64,000 bases of DNA from Anaerolineales bacterium (GTDB lineage Bacteria > Chloroflexota > Anaerolineae > Anaerolineales > UBA11858): positions 1 to 64,000 of the forward strand of contig JADHTJ010000006.1 of the NCBI GenBank assembly GCA_016785015.1, read 5' to 3'. The notes under the pieces are model-generated. The model did not search any database and had not been told where the DNA came from. It saw nothing but the letters and a program-made list of their open reading frames with translations. Shown in pieces: positions 38,346-47,977 of this stretch (its first letter is position 1; each line of letters begins with the position of its first letter). The position numbers and the translations under genes were made by a program.

Positions 38346-39578
38346 TTATTGGTCGTTCTTCTTTGCCTGGCGAATTGTTCGGCCGTACAGCGGCACTACG
38401 GGTATGATCAACATCGCTGAAGCGGTCAAGGCGGCTCGGATTGAGCGCAGGTTGCCGACCAAACCGACGATGGGGCCGCCAAACATCTGTCCAAAAGCGT
38501 CAAGCTGGGCCGTCATCGACAGCATGGTGGCACGCACTTTAGACTCGATGTGCTTATTGATCCAGGTATCGATTAGCGGCACCGTCACTCCGCGCGCCGT
38601 ATCAACCACCAGAGTTGCTAATAGCGCCCAGTAGAAATTTGTAGACCAGGCAAATCCAAGCAATCCCAATGAAATCAGCCCGTAAATCCCTTGCAAAGCG
38701 CGGGCAACTTTGAGGTTGTCAGATGTATCCAAGCGCCTCCTGGCCAATTCGGTAGCGCCCAAACCCAGAAAAATCCCCATCACTCGCATTAATGCAAACC
38801 ACGAGACGAAGGGATCACCACCCCAAGGCAGTAAAGGAAAATTGAACTGCCCGATGAAGTGAGCTTCTGTCAGGCGGTCGTAGCCCTCGCTGTACAGACC
38901 AACGAAAATGGCAATGACAGCAAAGGTCATCAAAACTGGTTTGAGGCGTGCCAGTTGGATACCGCCTTTGAGAGTCGCAACCATCTCATTCCAGGTATCC
39001 CGCTCTTCATTGAGCGTTGTTTGGAATCCATCCTCGGGCATTGTCAAGAGCCGAAATAGCGCCACGCATAGGAACAGCGCGCCACCAACCGCGATAGGCA
39101 GTCGATAACTGACATTCCCTAACAAAACAAATAATGGAATTCCCAGCAGGCTTCCGATGCGCCGATACTGCGTCGAGCGCAAATAGACCTGCCCCACGTT
39201 TTCTACTCCCACCTCATCGGCAATCCAGGCCGAATGCGCACCGCTGATAAACGTCCAGGCCACACCCAAAATTACTTGGGCCGAAATCACAATCCCAAAT
39301 AGGGGTATCGAAGCTTCAACCAGGAAACCAATTCCAAGTAAAAAGGTACCGATGATCACCGAGGCGCGCCGGGAGTAAACATCGGCCACAATGCCAGTAG
39401 GGATCTCAAAGATGAAGACTGTAATCTCTATCGTGGTTCCAACCAACACCAATTGCAGCGGGTTTAAACCCACTGTTTGTACACGGTACAACTGAGTGGC
39501 CGCAAGGACGATCGAAAAAATCATCCCTTCGAAGAAGATGGAGATCCAGTAGACAAGTTTAGCGTCCAGTTTTTTCAT
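38346..39578 (-). CDS. MFS transporter
   Basis: 12-TM style hydrophobicity; EIPTGIVADVYSRRASVIIG loop motif. Confidence 0.88.
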   Translation of the reverse strand: MKKLDAKLVYWISIFFEGMIFSIVLAATQLYRVQTVGLNPLQLVLVGTTIEITVFIFEIPTGIVADVYSRRASVIIGTFLLGIGFLVEASIPLFGIVISAQVILGVAWTFISGAHSAWIADEVGVENVGQVYLRSTQYRRIGSLLGIPLFVLLGNVSYRLPIAVGGALFLCVALFRLLTMPEDGFQTTLNEERDTWNEMVATLKGGIQLARLKPVLMTFAVIAIFVGLYSEGYDRLTEAHFIGQFNFPLLPWGGDPFVSWFALMRVMGIFLGLGATELARRRLDTSDNLKVARALQGIYGLISLGLLGFAWSTNFYWALLATLVVDTARGVTVPLIDTWINKHIESKVRATMLSMTAQLDAFGQMFGGPIVGLVGNLRSIRAALTASAMLIIPVVPLYGRTIRQAKKNDQ

Positions 39579-39713
39579 CTATAACCAAAACAAAATTGTC
39601 ACTGCGAGCGTACGCAAGTATGAACAGGGCAAACTACCCCTTTATAGGAGATTGCCGCGCTCCGCAAGCTCCGCTCGCAATGCCATGTATTCGAAAATGT
39701 TTCTGGATCTAGT

Positions 39714-40964
39714 TTATGCACACAACTCATCATAAATCTGAGTGTAATTCTTGTAGCGCAGCTCGGAGATAGCGCCATTGGCCACAGCAGCCTTGATGGC
39801 GCAGCCAGGCTCATTACTATGACTGCAATCCGAGTAGCGGCAGCCGCCGAGGTGATCTACCATCTCTGGGTACCATTCGGCCAGCTGAGCTTGCTTGATA
39901 CCTACCAATCCGAATTCACGGATACCGGGCGTATCGATGACAACGCCGCCATTCTCCAAGTTCCAAAGACGGGATTGGGTAGTCGTGTGACGGCCTTGCC
40001 CAGTGAACGTGCCCCGTTGCGTGACCTTTCCGACGCGTAGATCGAGGCTGGGCTGGATAGCTGTTAACAGGGTTGATTTTCCTACTCCCGAGAGTCCAGC
40101 TAGCACCGTTGTGCTCGATTTGAGCAAAACTGCCAACTCGTCGATCCCGGCGCCAGTTTCGGCACTGGTCAAAATCAGGCGAAATCCTAGATCCTGATAA
40201 GGCTTAATCGTCGCCTGAAACTCGGCCGGGTCTTCAACCAGGTCGATTTTGTTGACGCAGATCACGGCCTCGAGTTGGTTACGCTGCACAGCGATCAAGT
40301 AACGATCGATCAGCGCCGGCCAGATATTGGGCTCGCGCCAGGAGGCGACGATTAGAACCCGGTCGATGTTGGCAACAACGATTTGCTGCTTTGAACTGAT
40401 CTTACCAACATCGGGTCGATATGGCCTTGCAAGGATGCTCCTGCGGGGTAGCACCTCTTCGACTACACCGCGCTGTTCTCCATTAAGGTTTATTTTAACT
40501 TGATCACCCGCGGCGACGACATTAGTAAAGCCAGTCTCCTGGGATTTCAAACTGCCACGGATATCGCACAATATGGGGGCTGCGCCGTTATGGATATCTA
40601 CGCGGCACATCCCTGAGCTGACTCCAACGACCAGGCCGGGAATTCCGGGACGGGAACCTGAGGCTGGTTCTGATCCTTGGGGATCAGCTGCCCTCTCAGA
40701 ATTCCCCCCCGAAGTTCCACTCAAAGCTTTACGTTCAATCTCACGTCGACGTTCCTCCTCTCCACGAGGCATGATCCTCTCATCAACAGAGTAATCAAGG
40801 TCATCTATATCATCCCAAGAATCTGGAATCCATTCTTTCTGACGAGGTTTCTTCGCTTTATTCTTCGGCCCAGATTTCCGGCGTGTATTGCGTAATTGTT
40901 GTTTGCGGACATGCTTTTGCATATCCTCTGAATAATTTTCAATTTGTATCTTATTATCGTCCAT
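39714..40964 (-). CDS. rsgA: Ribosome small subunit-dependent GTPase A
   Basis: Circularly permuted GTPase: CVNKIDLV, GLSGVGKSTLL, GRHTTTQSRLW, DTPGIREFGL, Zn motif CRYSDCSHSNEPGCAIKAAV. Confidence 0.93.
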   Translation of the reverse strand: MDDNKIQIENYSEDMQKHVRKQQLRNTRRKSGPKNKAKKPRQKEWIPDSWDDIDDLDYSVDERIMPRGEEERRREIERKALSGTSGGNSERAADPQGSEPASGSRPGIPGLVVGVSSGMCRVDIHNGAAPILCDIRGSLKSQETGFTNVVAAGDQVKINLNGEQRGVVEEVLPRRSILARPYRPDVGKISSKQQIVVANIDRVLIVASWREPNIWPALIDRYLIAVQRNQLEAVICVNKIDLVEDPAEFQATIKPYQDLGFRLILTSAETGAGIDELAVLLKSSTTVLAGLSGVGKSTLLTAIQPSLDLRVGKVTQRGTFTGQGRHTTTQSRLWNLENGGVVIDTPGIREFGLVGIKQAQLAEWYPEMVDHLGGCRYSDCSHSNEPGCAIKAAVANGAISELRYKNYTQIYDELCA

Positions 40965-41148
40965 TGTAGAACTCTTGTATTTTAAGATAGCGCTCCTCCG
41001 AGGAGGTAACCCAATCTCTGAATGCGTCTTCTAGACGACGGCGTTTGCCGTCCTTGAACTTTCGCAGCGACCGCTCATCCTTCCCATTCTTTGGGGTGGA
41101 TGCGGTCTGGTCTTCACAGGTTTCGATATAGATTTGTATGTTGTACAT
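40954..41148 (-). CDS. Small protein of unknown function upstream of and overlapping rsgA start
   Basis: SD gaaaggaggtg then ATG at 41148; MYNIQIYIETCEDQTASTPKNGKDERSLRKFKDGKRRRLEDAFRDWVTSSEERYLKIQEFYNGR. Confidence 0.5.
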   Translation of the reverse strand: MYNIQIYIETCEDQTASTPKNGKDERSLRKFKDGKRRRLEDAFRDWVTSSEERYLKIQEFYNGR

Positions 41149-41248
41149 GATCCACCTCCTTTCAGGGTAGATATCAAACAAATGGAATCAATCGCGCGCA
41201 TAGAGCTTACGACGAGGCCATTCGCGCCAGATCTGAACTTAAATAGTT

Positions 41249-41270
41249 CAGCCACGGGCATACCCGTGGC
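41249..41270. promoter_or_regulatory. Hairpin AGCCACGGG-cata-CCCGTGGCT in the leader between two small ORFs
   Basis: 9-bp perfect stem, 4-nt loop. Confidence 0.5.
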
Positions 41271-41309
41271 TGCTAGGTTGTAATTAATAGGGGTTTACTG
41301 AGCGGTCAC

Positions 41310-41369
41310 TCAGTAGGCAGGCACGAGGCGCACTTGGCGGGTTACATTTTCACTATAAACTTTTGCCAT
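41310..41369 (-). CDS. 19-codon putative leader peptide MAKVYSENVTRQVRLVPAY
   Basis: Strong SD aaaaggaggcg 7 nt upstream of ATG at 41369; TGA at 41312-41310; stop lies inside hairpin TACTGAG-N6-CTCAGTA. Confidence 0.4.
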   Translation of the reverse strand: MAKVYSENVTRQVRLVPAY

Positions 41370-41545
41370 GATAATACGCCTCCTTTTAAAATTCATCTTG
41401 GTTTAATTTTACCAACGGGCTGAAGCTTATCACAAGGATTACCTGGAGTCAAGCAGATTCATAAAACTGGCACAAATTCCGGAAATAATTAAAAAATGCG
41501 AGCAGGCAAATTGTGCTGCACGCACTTTTCTGAATATTTATATAA

Positions 41546-41655
41546 GGACTTACACAGTTCACGCATTTCTTGGGTAGGAACCCAACCGCGTTGGGTGTTG
41601 AATCGCTTTATCTTCGCCCAACGCGGTTGGGCTGGCTACCCAAGTGCGTAAGTCC
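41546..41655. repeat. Palindromic intergenic element R7 (core ACCCAACCGCGTTGGGT / GCCCAACGCGGTTGGGC)
   Basis: Ends GGACTTACACA / TGCGTAAGTCC; sister copy R8 62243-62353. Confidence 0.75.
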
Positions 41656-41663
41656 TGTATATA

Positions 41664-42500
41664 TTATTTGTTGTTCCCCTTGCCCTTACTTTTGCCGTTA
41701 TTCTTTTTGTCCTTATCTTTGTTTTTGTCCTTATCTTTATTTTTGTCTTTATCTGTTTTGGGTCCGGCATCATCTGGTTTGTTACTATTACCTGACTCGG
41801 TCTCGCTGTTTTCAGAATCACCTGCGCCATTATCCTGATCAGCGAGGTCTTGCCATATCTGCCCCCAGCCTTCACCGGCTGCTCTCCGAGATAAAAGCTC
41901 GTCAACGCTCACGCCTGTAGATTCAGCAGTTTGAAGAGCCAGCTTGATCTGACCAAAACCAACTTTGCGGACTGATTCTTCTCCACCTGCTTCTGCGTCT
42001 TCACCTTCAGACGTCCCAGATCCGCAGAACCACCCCATGACCTCTTCATAGGTCACATCGTAGGTTTCTGCCAAGGAGTTTCCTGTTGGATGAGGCACAG
42101 CGAGATTCTCACAGTACACGCCCCCACCTTCTTCGGAAAATTGGTCTTCAGAGCCCGATATTAATTCTGAGCCTTCTTCATTCAAGAGGCTGGTGACATC
42201 AACAGTACCCCCAACAACGAGCGTTGTGAAATCAAAGCCCTCGGGCATCTGGATGGAATATAAAACCGTTTGGCCTGTTTCTGTCAGCACCTCGATAGCA
42301 AGAATCCCAGACGGAACATCGATGGCAACAATTGTCCCTTCAATAACGACGACTTCTAGAATTTCTTCTGGTTCAGTATCCTGAAATATTCTATTCGAGA
42401 ATTGGGAGCTTGCGTGAGCGGCATTCGCTATTGTTGCTAAAAAAACTAGAACGCCAACTATAGAAAGAGTTCGGATTAGGGTAAGCCTTATGTTCATCAT
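41664..42500 (-). CDS. Secreted protein of unknown function with Lys/Asp/Asn-rich tail
   Basis: Signal-like N-terminus; C-terminal DKDKNKDKDKNKDKDKKNNGKSKGKGNNK. Confidence 0.65.
   Translation of the reverse strand: MMNIRLTLIRTLSIVGVLVFLATIANAAHASSQFSNRIFQDTEPEEILEVVVIEGTIVAIDVPSGILAIEVLTETGQTVLYSIQMPEGFDFTTLVVGGTVDVTSLLNEEGSELISGSEDQFSEEGGGVYCENLAVPHPTGNSLAETYDVTYEEVMGWFCGSGTSEGEDAEAGGEESVRKVGFGQIKLALQTAESTGVSVDELLSRRAAGEGWGQIWQDLADQDNGAGDSENSETESGNSNKPDDAGPKTDKDKNKDKDKNKDKDKKNNGKSKGKGNNK
41705..41758. repeat. Three imperfect 18-bp tandem units (tttttgtccttatctttg)
   Basis: Read directly; encodes KDKNKD repeats of 41664-42500. Confidence 0.7.
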
Positions 42501-42633
42501 GTAATCCTTTTAGTTTGTAAATCTTACATCGATCATATCTGTGAATGGGACAGCTTTGAATAGCCACATAGTACTGTCTATCAAATTTGTAAGATACCAT
42601 CGTACAGTTTCTAAAATTACGTTGACAGAAATT

Positions 42634-42743
42634 GGTTCTTTGGGAATTGTCGTGAGAGACCTCACCTTTGGGGGTAGGGGGCGTGCGGAGCACCCCCCCT
42701 ACCCTCAAAGGTGGCCCCTTACCACAGCGATTCCTGGAGACCC
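42634..42743. repeat. Palindromic intergenic element R10 (inverted-orientation copy of R9)
   Basis: GGTTCTTTGGGAATTGTCGTGAGAGACCTCACCTTTGGGGGTAGGGGG...CCTTACCACAGCGATTCCTGGAGACC. Confidence 0.7.
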
Positions 42744-42806
42744 CAGAAATTATCTATTTCGATATTATTCTAATTAGATTTATTTCGAATTAGACGAGGA
42801 TGAATT

Positions 42807-43406
42807 ATGACCGATCAAGAAATGTCCACCCTACTACAATTCTTCAAAGCACTGTCCAATGAAAACCGCCTAAAGATATTGGGCGTACTGGCACAGAGAG
42901 AATGCAGCGTCGAGGAATTAGCCACATTGCTGAATCTGAAGCCGCCCACTGTCTCTCATCACCTGAGCAAACTAAAAGATCTCTCTTTAGTGGCTATGCG
43001 CAAAGATGGCAACGATCATCTATATCGTTTAGATGTCGACAGTTTGCACAGCATGTCGAAGAGTGTGTTCACCTCGATCACTGCGGAGAAAGTTGTCACG
43101 CTGGCGGATGATGTTGAGTACGAAGCCTGGGAACGGAGGGTGCTAGAAATTTTCCTGGATGGCGATCAGGTGCTCACTCTTCCCGTGGGTTACAAAAAAC
43201 GTCTGGCACTGTTTAAATGGATGATCAATTTCTTTGAAGAAGATCGGAAATACACCGAGCAAGAAGTCAATGAAATCATCCAGCAGCATTATCAAGATTC
43301 AGCCACATTCAGACGTGCCTTTATCAGCAATGGTTTAATGGAACGCGAAGGTGGTGGTGGGCTTTACTGGCGCATCCCCTGGGTAATGCCGGAACTTAAA
43401 GGGTAA
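42807..43406 (+). CDS. ArsR-family regulator with DUF2087 domain
   Basis: FKALSNENRLKILGVLAQRECSVEELATLLNLKPPTVSHHLSKLKDLSLV; LPVGYKKRLALFKWMINFFEEDRKYTEQEVNEIIQQHYQDSATFRRAFISNGLM. Confidence 0.88.
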   Translation: MTDQEMSTLLQFFKALSNENRLKILGVLAQRECSVEELATLLNLKPPTVSHHLSKLKDLSLVAMRKDGNDHLYRLDVDSLHSMSKSVFTSITAEKVVTLADDVEYEAWERRVLEIFLDGDQVLTLPVGYKKRLALFKWMINFFEEDRKYTEQEVNEIIQQHYQDSATFRRAFISNGLMEREGGGGLYWRIPWVMPELKG

Positions 43407-43420
43407 TTCTCCAGCTAAGC

Positions 43421-43557
43421 CGCACCCTTCGATACGGCCTTCGTTACACTACACCCTACTCAGGATGCTGAGATCGAGATTATTGGTAAACTCTCTAAAC
43501 AAATATCCAGCATCCTGAGTAGCACGAAACAGCGAGGAGTGCGTATCGAAGGGTGCG
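43421..43557. repeat. 137-bp inverted-repeat element, 16-bp perfect TIR CGCACCCTTCGATACG
   Basis: Right TIR CGTATCGAAGGGTGCG 43542-43557; inner ACTCAGGATGCTG / CAGCATCCTGAGT. Confidence 0.75.
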
Positions 43558-43597
43558 CCGCTATCGAATAATTACACTTCTCAAATGGGTGATTACA

Positions 43598-43891
43598 ATG
43601 CCCCGAGCCTGGGTTTATATTCTAAGCTGTTCTGATGGATCTTACTACACGGGACATACAACAAATCTTGAATATCGTCTCGCTCAACACCAAGATGGCG
43701 AAGCCAGCGATTGGACAAAGAGACGCTTGCCTGTTGAACTTGTCTTTTGTCAAGAAATGCCGGATAGACGCCAGGCGTTTGAAGCCGAACGCCAGGTCAA
43801 AAAGTGGTCGCGTGCCAAGAAAGAAGCGCTAATCGCAGAGGATTGGGATTTGTTGAAATGGCTCGCCAAAAAGCCAAAATTTCGGAAATAG
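43598..43891 (+). CDS. Single-domain GIY-YIG nuclease family protein
   Basis: WVYILSCSDGSYYTGHTTNLEYRLAQHQ; EAERQVKKWSRAKKEALI. Confidence 0.88.
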   Translation: MPRAWVYILSCSDGSYYTGHTTNLEYRLAQHQDGEASDWTKRRLPVELVFCQEMPDRRQAFEAERQVKKWSRAKKEALIAEDWDLLKWLAKKPKFRK

Positions 43892-43904
43892 CAAAAAAAA
43901 TGAC

Positions 43905-44040
43905 CGCACCCTTCGATACGCTTCGAACACCTGGTAAACGAAAAATACCCTGGAACGCGAGATACTGCATGAAGCAATATTTCAGTGAGCGACCGCTACT
44001 CAGGATGCTGGCATTGGTATGCGACCGCAGTACAGGATAC
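43905..44040. repeat. Degenerate second copy of the CGCACCCTTCGATACG element
   Basis: Left TIR 43905-43920 intact; CTACTCAGGATGCTG retained; right end decayed. Confidence 0.55.
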
Positions 44041-44156
44041 ATGAACAGGATTTTAGGATTAAGAAAACTGAGCAGCAGCCTTGCTACCGCTCAGTTGTTT
44101 TTTTGATCTAATTAGCGGATATTTAAAATATAATCCTGAAAATCCGCGTCCCAAAA

Positions 44157-45191
44157 CTAAAACATCATCGCATTGACTTTGTCAATCGTCTCGCGGCGAG
44201 GGCGGATACGGTCATTGGTCAGCCGGTTGAGAGGTTCTTCGGGCAAATTGTACGTATCAAAGAGCGCTTGTTGCTCTGTATCGATATAGATCAAACCCGT
44301 GATTAATTCCTGTTTCGTATTCGCGTCTTCCAGCATACATAGGATCGTCGAGCGGTCCGTGGGATCGTAATCTGATGCAACTTTGCGCAGCATGATGCGC
44401 GAGCCATCGTGCATATCGACCTCTTTGGATTCGCCTTCGTCATAATCCACCATGATGTCCTCAGCCAGCGGCACATAAGAAAGATCGTGCAAAGCAACTT
44501 CGTGATTCCTGCCCCAGGCATAAGAATGGTGGGCGTCATCCTGGTTGTTGAAGGTCACACATGGGCTAATGATATCTAGTACAGCGATGCCACGGTGACT
44601 CAGAGCAGCTTTGAGCAGCTCACGCACTTGCTTGGGGTCGCCAGCGAAGGAACGGGCCACAAAGGTTGCCCGCCCAACAACGGCTTCCCAGATGATGTCG
44701 ATGGGCATATAGGGATTTTGGCCGTGCCCCTTTAGTGCCAGGCCTTCTTCGGCGGTTGCAGAAAACTGCCCCTTCGTCAGGCCGTAAACACCGTTATTCG
44801 CTACGATATACACCATGGGTAAATTGCGGCGCATAACATGTTTGAATTGACCCATGCCGATACTGATGGTGTCGCCATCACCGCTCATTGCAATACCCGT
44901 CAATGACGTATCAGCGAAGAGGGCACCCGTTGCCAGGGATGGCATGCGCCCATGCAGGCCGTTGAAACCGAAGGAGCGCCCGAGGAAATAGGTCGGTGAT
45001 TTGCTCGAACAGCCGATGCCGCTAAATTTGACAATATCTTCGGGCAGGATATTCAACTCGTAGCATGCCGTAATGACCTGGCTGTTGATCGAATTATGCC
45101 CGCAGCCTTGGCACAGCGTAGTGGGCGCGCCACGGTAATCAGATTTCGATAAGTTGATCAGGTTTATTTTAGATTGTTTTTTAGTCGCCAT
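44157..45191 (-). CDS. korB: 2-oxoacid:ferredoxin oxidoreductase subunit beta
   Basis: LCQGCGHNSINSQVI; GIGCSSKSPTYFLG; MSGDGDTISIGMGQFKHVMRRN TPP motif. Start 45191 preferred. Confidence 0.9.
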   Translation of the reverse strand: MATKKQSKINLINLSKSDYRGAPTTLCQGCGHNSINSQVITACYELNILPEDIVKFSGIGCSSKSPTYFLGRSFGFNGLHGRMPSLATGALFADTSLTGIAMSGDGDTISIGMGQFKHVMRRNLPMVYIVANNGVYGLTKGQFSATAEEGLALKGHGQNPYMPIDIIWEAVVGRATFVARSFAGDPKQVRELLKAALSHRGIAVLDIISPCVTFNNQDDAHHSYAWGRNHEVALHDLSYVPLAEDIMVDYDEGESKEVDMHDGSRIMLRKVASDYDPTDRSTILCMLEDANTKQELITGLIYIDTEQQALFDTYNLPEEPLNRLTNDRIRPRRETIDKVNAMMF

Positions 45192-45192
45192 T

Positions 45193-47025
45193 TTAGTTGC
45201 GCTCCTCACCAAGAATGGCCCCTTTGATCCAGGTAGCAGTCAGAGGTAAACCATCGTTATGGGTAAGAGAAATTAAATGTGTCGCTCGTTCCGGTACTTC
45301 TAGAGATAGGATTTGGTGCAACTGCCCATCTCGATTCATTTCGACCACATACACATGCTCGTATTTGCGAATGAAATCTCTGACTTCATCGACGACGGGC
45401 AAGGCTCGCAAGCGCAGATAATCGACTTCTAGATCTTCTTCGCTCATGTAGTCGATGGCCTCGCGAATTGCAGGGTCCGTGGAGCCGAAGGCGATCACAC
45501 CAATTGTCGCACCTTTCCGCTTCACGATCTCCGGTTGGGGCATCACGCTGCGGGCGTGTTCAAACTTGAGCAGCAAGCGGTCCATACCCTTGACCCAAAC
45601 ATCAGGGTCTTCAGTGTAATTGGCGAATTCATCGTGACCAGTCCCTCGGGCAAAGTATCCGCTCTGGGAATGCCGGTTACCAGGCAGGGTTCGGTAAGGA
45701 ATCCCGTCACCATCGATATCGAGGTACCGTCCCCAAATTTCAAGACCCTCAAAATCTTCCTCCCAGAGCACCTTGCCGCGATCAATCTCCTTGTCTGGAT
45801 ACTTGAATGGCGAAGTCATCCACTGGTTCATGCCCATATCCAGGTCAGACAACAAGAATACTGGGGTTTGGAATCGCTCTGCCAGGTCAAAGGCCTTCCA
45901 ACCTAACTCAAAACATTCATTCACCGATCCTGGAAGCAGTACAATGTGCTTGGTATCGCCATGGCCGAGATAGTAGGTCAAGTTGATATCGCCCTGGGAA
46001 GTGCGCGTGGGCAAGCCGGTGCTGGGTCCCATACGCTGGACATTCCAAATTACGACTGGGGTTTCAGCATAATAGGCCATGCTGGCATATTCGGTCATCA
46101 AGCTGATGCCAGGGCCAGAGGTGGAGGTCATCGATCGTAATCCGCCCCACCCGGCGCCCACAGCCATACCGATAGCGGCTAATTCATCTTCTGCCTGGAC
46201 AACGGCATAGGTGTTTTTGCCAGTTTCAGGATCAGTGCGCAACATAGGCAAATACTCAATACATGATTCCGCTAAACTTGAGGCCGGCGTAATCGGATAC
46301 CATGAAACAAACTGCACTCCACCATAGATCGACCCCAGAGCACCAGCAGTGTTGCCGCTGGCCATAATCTGTCCCTCGGTCAAGTCCAAATCTTCAAGAT
46401 AGTAGGGGTCGCTCTTTTGTAAATTTTCTTCAGCCCATTCGGCAGCTTTTTTTATGATATCTAAATTAAGCTTGATGGGTTTTTCTTTGCCTTTGAAATG
46501 GAAATCTAGGGCTTGCTCAATGCGTTGAGGGTTTATTCCCAGCATTTGAACCAGAACTCCCACGTAAACCATATTTGCGACATACGTTCGCAAGCTTGCA
46601 GGCGCATCGGATTCTTTGGCCAGCTTTTTCACCGGCATGGGATAGGCAACGATATCTTTTCGGGTGATAGCCTGTTTGATATCGTCGGCGTAAAAGAACA
46701 CCCCACCGGGCACCAACGCAGCCTGATCCTTAGCAAAGGTTGTTGCGTTCATGGCTACCATAACTTCAATGGTTTCAGTGCGTGCCAAATAGCCATCTTT
46801 GCTAACCCGGATGGTATACCAGGTCGGCAAACCTTGAATATTGGACGGGAATAAATTTTTCCCCGAAACAGGGATGCCCATCTTGAATAAAGCCCGCAGC
46901 AGCGTCAGGTTGGATGTCTGACTGCCCGACCCATTCATCGTGGCAACAGAGATGGAAAAGTCGTTGACTACTGAGCCGCTTGCTATAGCTTTATTGGATT
47001 GAATTTTTGTTTCGACAGTTGTCAT
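45193..47025 (-). CDS. korA: 2-oxoacid:ferredoxin oxidoreductase subunit alpha (fused gamma-alpha)
   Basis: GSGSQTSNLTLLRALFKMGIPVSGKNLFPSNIQGLPTWY; YPITPASSLAE; STSGPGISLMTEY. Start 47025 behind aaggag. Confidence 0.9.
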   Translation of the reverse strand: MTTVETKIQSNKAIASGSVVNDFSISVATMNGSGSQTSNLTLLRALFKMGIPVSGKNLFPSNIQGLPTWYTIRVSKDGYLARTETIEVMVAMNATTFAKDQAALVPGGVFFYADDIKQAITRKDIVAYPMPVKKLAKESDAPASLRTYVANMVYVGVLVQMLGINPQRIEQALDFHFKGKEKPIKLNLDIIKKAAEWAEENLQKSDPYYLEDLDLTEGQIMASGNTAGALGSIYGGVQFVSWYPITPASSLAESCIEYLPMLRTDPETGKNTYAVVQAEDELAAIGMAVGAGWGGLRSMTSTSGPGISLMTEYASMAYYAETPVVIWNVQRMGPSTGLPTRTSQGDINLTYYLGHGDTKHIVLLPGSVNECFELGWKAFDLAERFQTPVFLLSDLDMGMNQWMTSPFKYPDKEIDRGKVLWEEDFEGLEIWGRYLDIDGDGIPYRTLPGNRHSQSGYFARGTGHDEFANYTEDPDVWVKGMDRLLLKFEHARSVMPQPEIVKRKGATIGVIAFGSTDPAIREAIDYMSEEDLEVDYLRLRALPVVDEVRDFIRKYEHVYVVEMNRDGQLHQILSLEVPERATHLISLTHNDGLPLTATWIKGAILGEERN

Positions 47026-47159
47026 AAAACTCCTTGGAAAATGCTCACGAGCCTGTCTCTGGGCGACCCGCAATTGGATCTTGGAGCATCAAACTAGAGA
47101 AATTTTCATTTATTACCTTAGCTTCGTGGTGTTCTACTTCCCAAACAGGAACATTTGGA

Positions 47160-47849
47160 CTACCACTCTGGTGATCCTGCACCCAGACGGTGATACAGCA
47201 AATCAGTGTGATCTACCAAAGCCTGATATCCGGTATCAAGATCACCTGCGACAATTGCATCAACCATTTCTTGGTGATAATTCCAAACCTCGGTCAGATA
47301 ATTATAATCAGCATAGACGTTCAGACCAACCGCCTCGTACGCTTCCCAATAAGCTTCAAGGATGCCCAAAACAAAGGGGTTTTCCAGGCGGCGGAATATC
47401 ACCAGGTGAAATTCGCGGTGCTCATTATGAGGAATGCGAATGGGCGTGCCTTTCATCTTAGCCCAGGCAGAAGCCATCAACTCCCGCAATTGATTGTGAT
47501 CTTCGGGGGTCAGTCCCTCGGTGGCCTCATGCCAGAAACACATTTCGAGATGCTTGCGCAGGCTTGTAAAGAGGTCGAAATTACCCCTATCGACCTCAAT
47601 GGCATAGGCTAAAGACTGCCATACCGCAGGAAGAAAACTGTAAGGCAAGCGGCGGATACCCGTGCGAGGTTTGACATCTACGAACCCTAAAGCTTTGGCC
47701 ACTTCCAATTGCTCGCGCAAGCGCGCCACGCTGATATCCAGCTCCTCACTCAGTGCGTTCATGGCAGGAAGCTGGTCATCGTCTGGGGCGTTGCTCAGAT
47801 TCTCAGCCAAGTATTGGAAAAACTCCGATGGGTTGCGCCAATAACTCAT
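47160..47849 (-). CDS. FCD-domain (GntR-like) transcriptional regulator
   Basis: NALSEELDISVARLREQLEVAKALGFVDVKPRTGI wHTH; HREFHLVIFRRLENPFV FCD motif. Confidence 0.78.
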   Translation of the reverse strand: MSYWRNPSEFFQYLAENLSNAPDDDQLPAMNALSEELDISVARLREQLEVAKALGFVDVKPRTGIRRLPYSFLPAVWQSLAYAIEVDRGNFDLFTSLRKHLEMCFWHEATEGLTPEDHNQLRELMASAWAKMKGTPIRIPHNEHREFHLVIFRRLENPFVLGILEAYWEAYEAVGLNVYADYNYLTEVWNYHQEMVDAIVAGDLDTGYQALVDHTDLLYHRLGAGSPEW

Positions 47850-47977
47850 TAAATCTCCTAGGTGGGAATATCTCGGATTAATCGTATAATTCAAAAGAAA
47901 TTTTAGCACGCGATTGGGAGGCGGTCAAGAAAATGTTTATTTCGATACGCGAAAATCGACAATATGTGTCATTTCAA

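Noticed and set aside
39599-39814. 71-aa ORF between MFS gene and rsgA
   Set aside because: Overlaps dispersed repeat text (ATTGCCGCGCTCCGC...) and the rsgA 3' end; no support.
45535-45906. Plus-strand ORFs opposite korA
   Set aside because: Shadow ORFs; korA motifs are unambiguous.
47081-47461. 126-aa ORF opposite the FCD regulator
   Set aside because: No RBS, no domain, fully antisense to a credible regulator gene.
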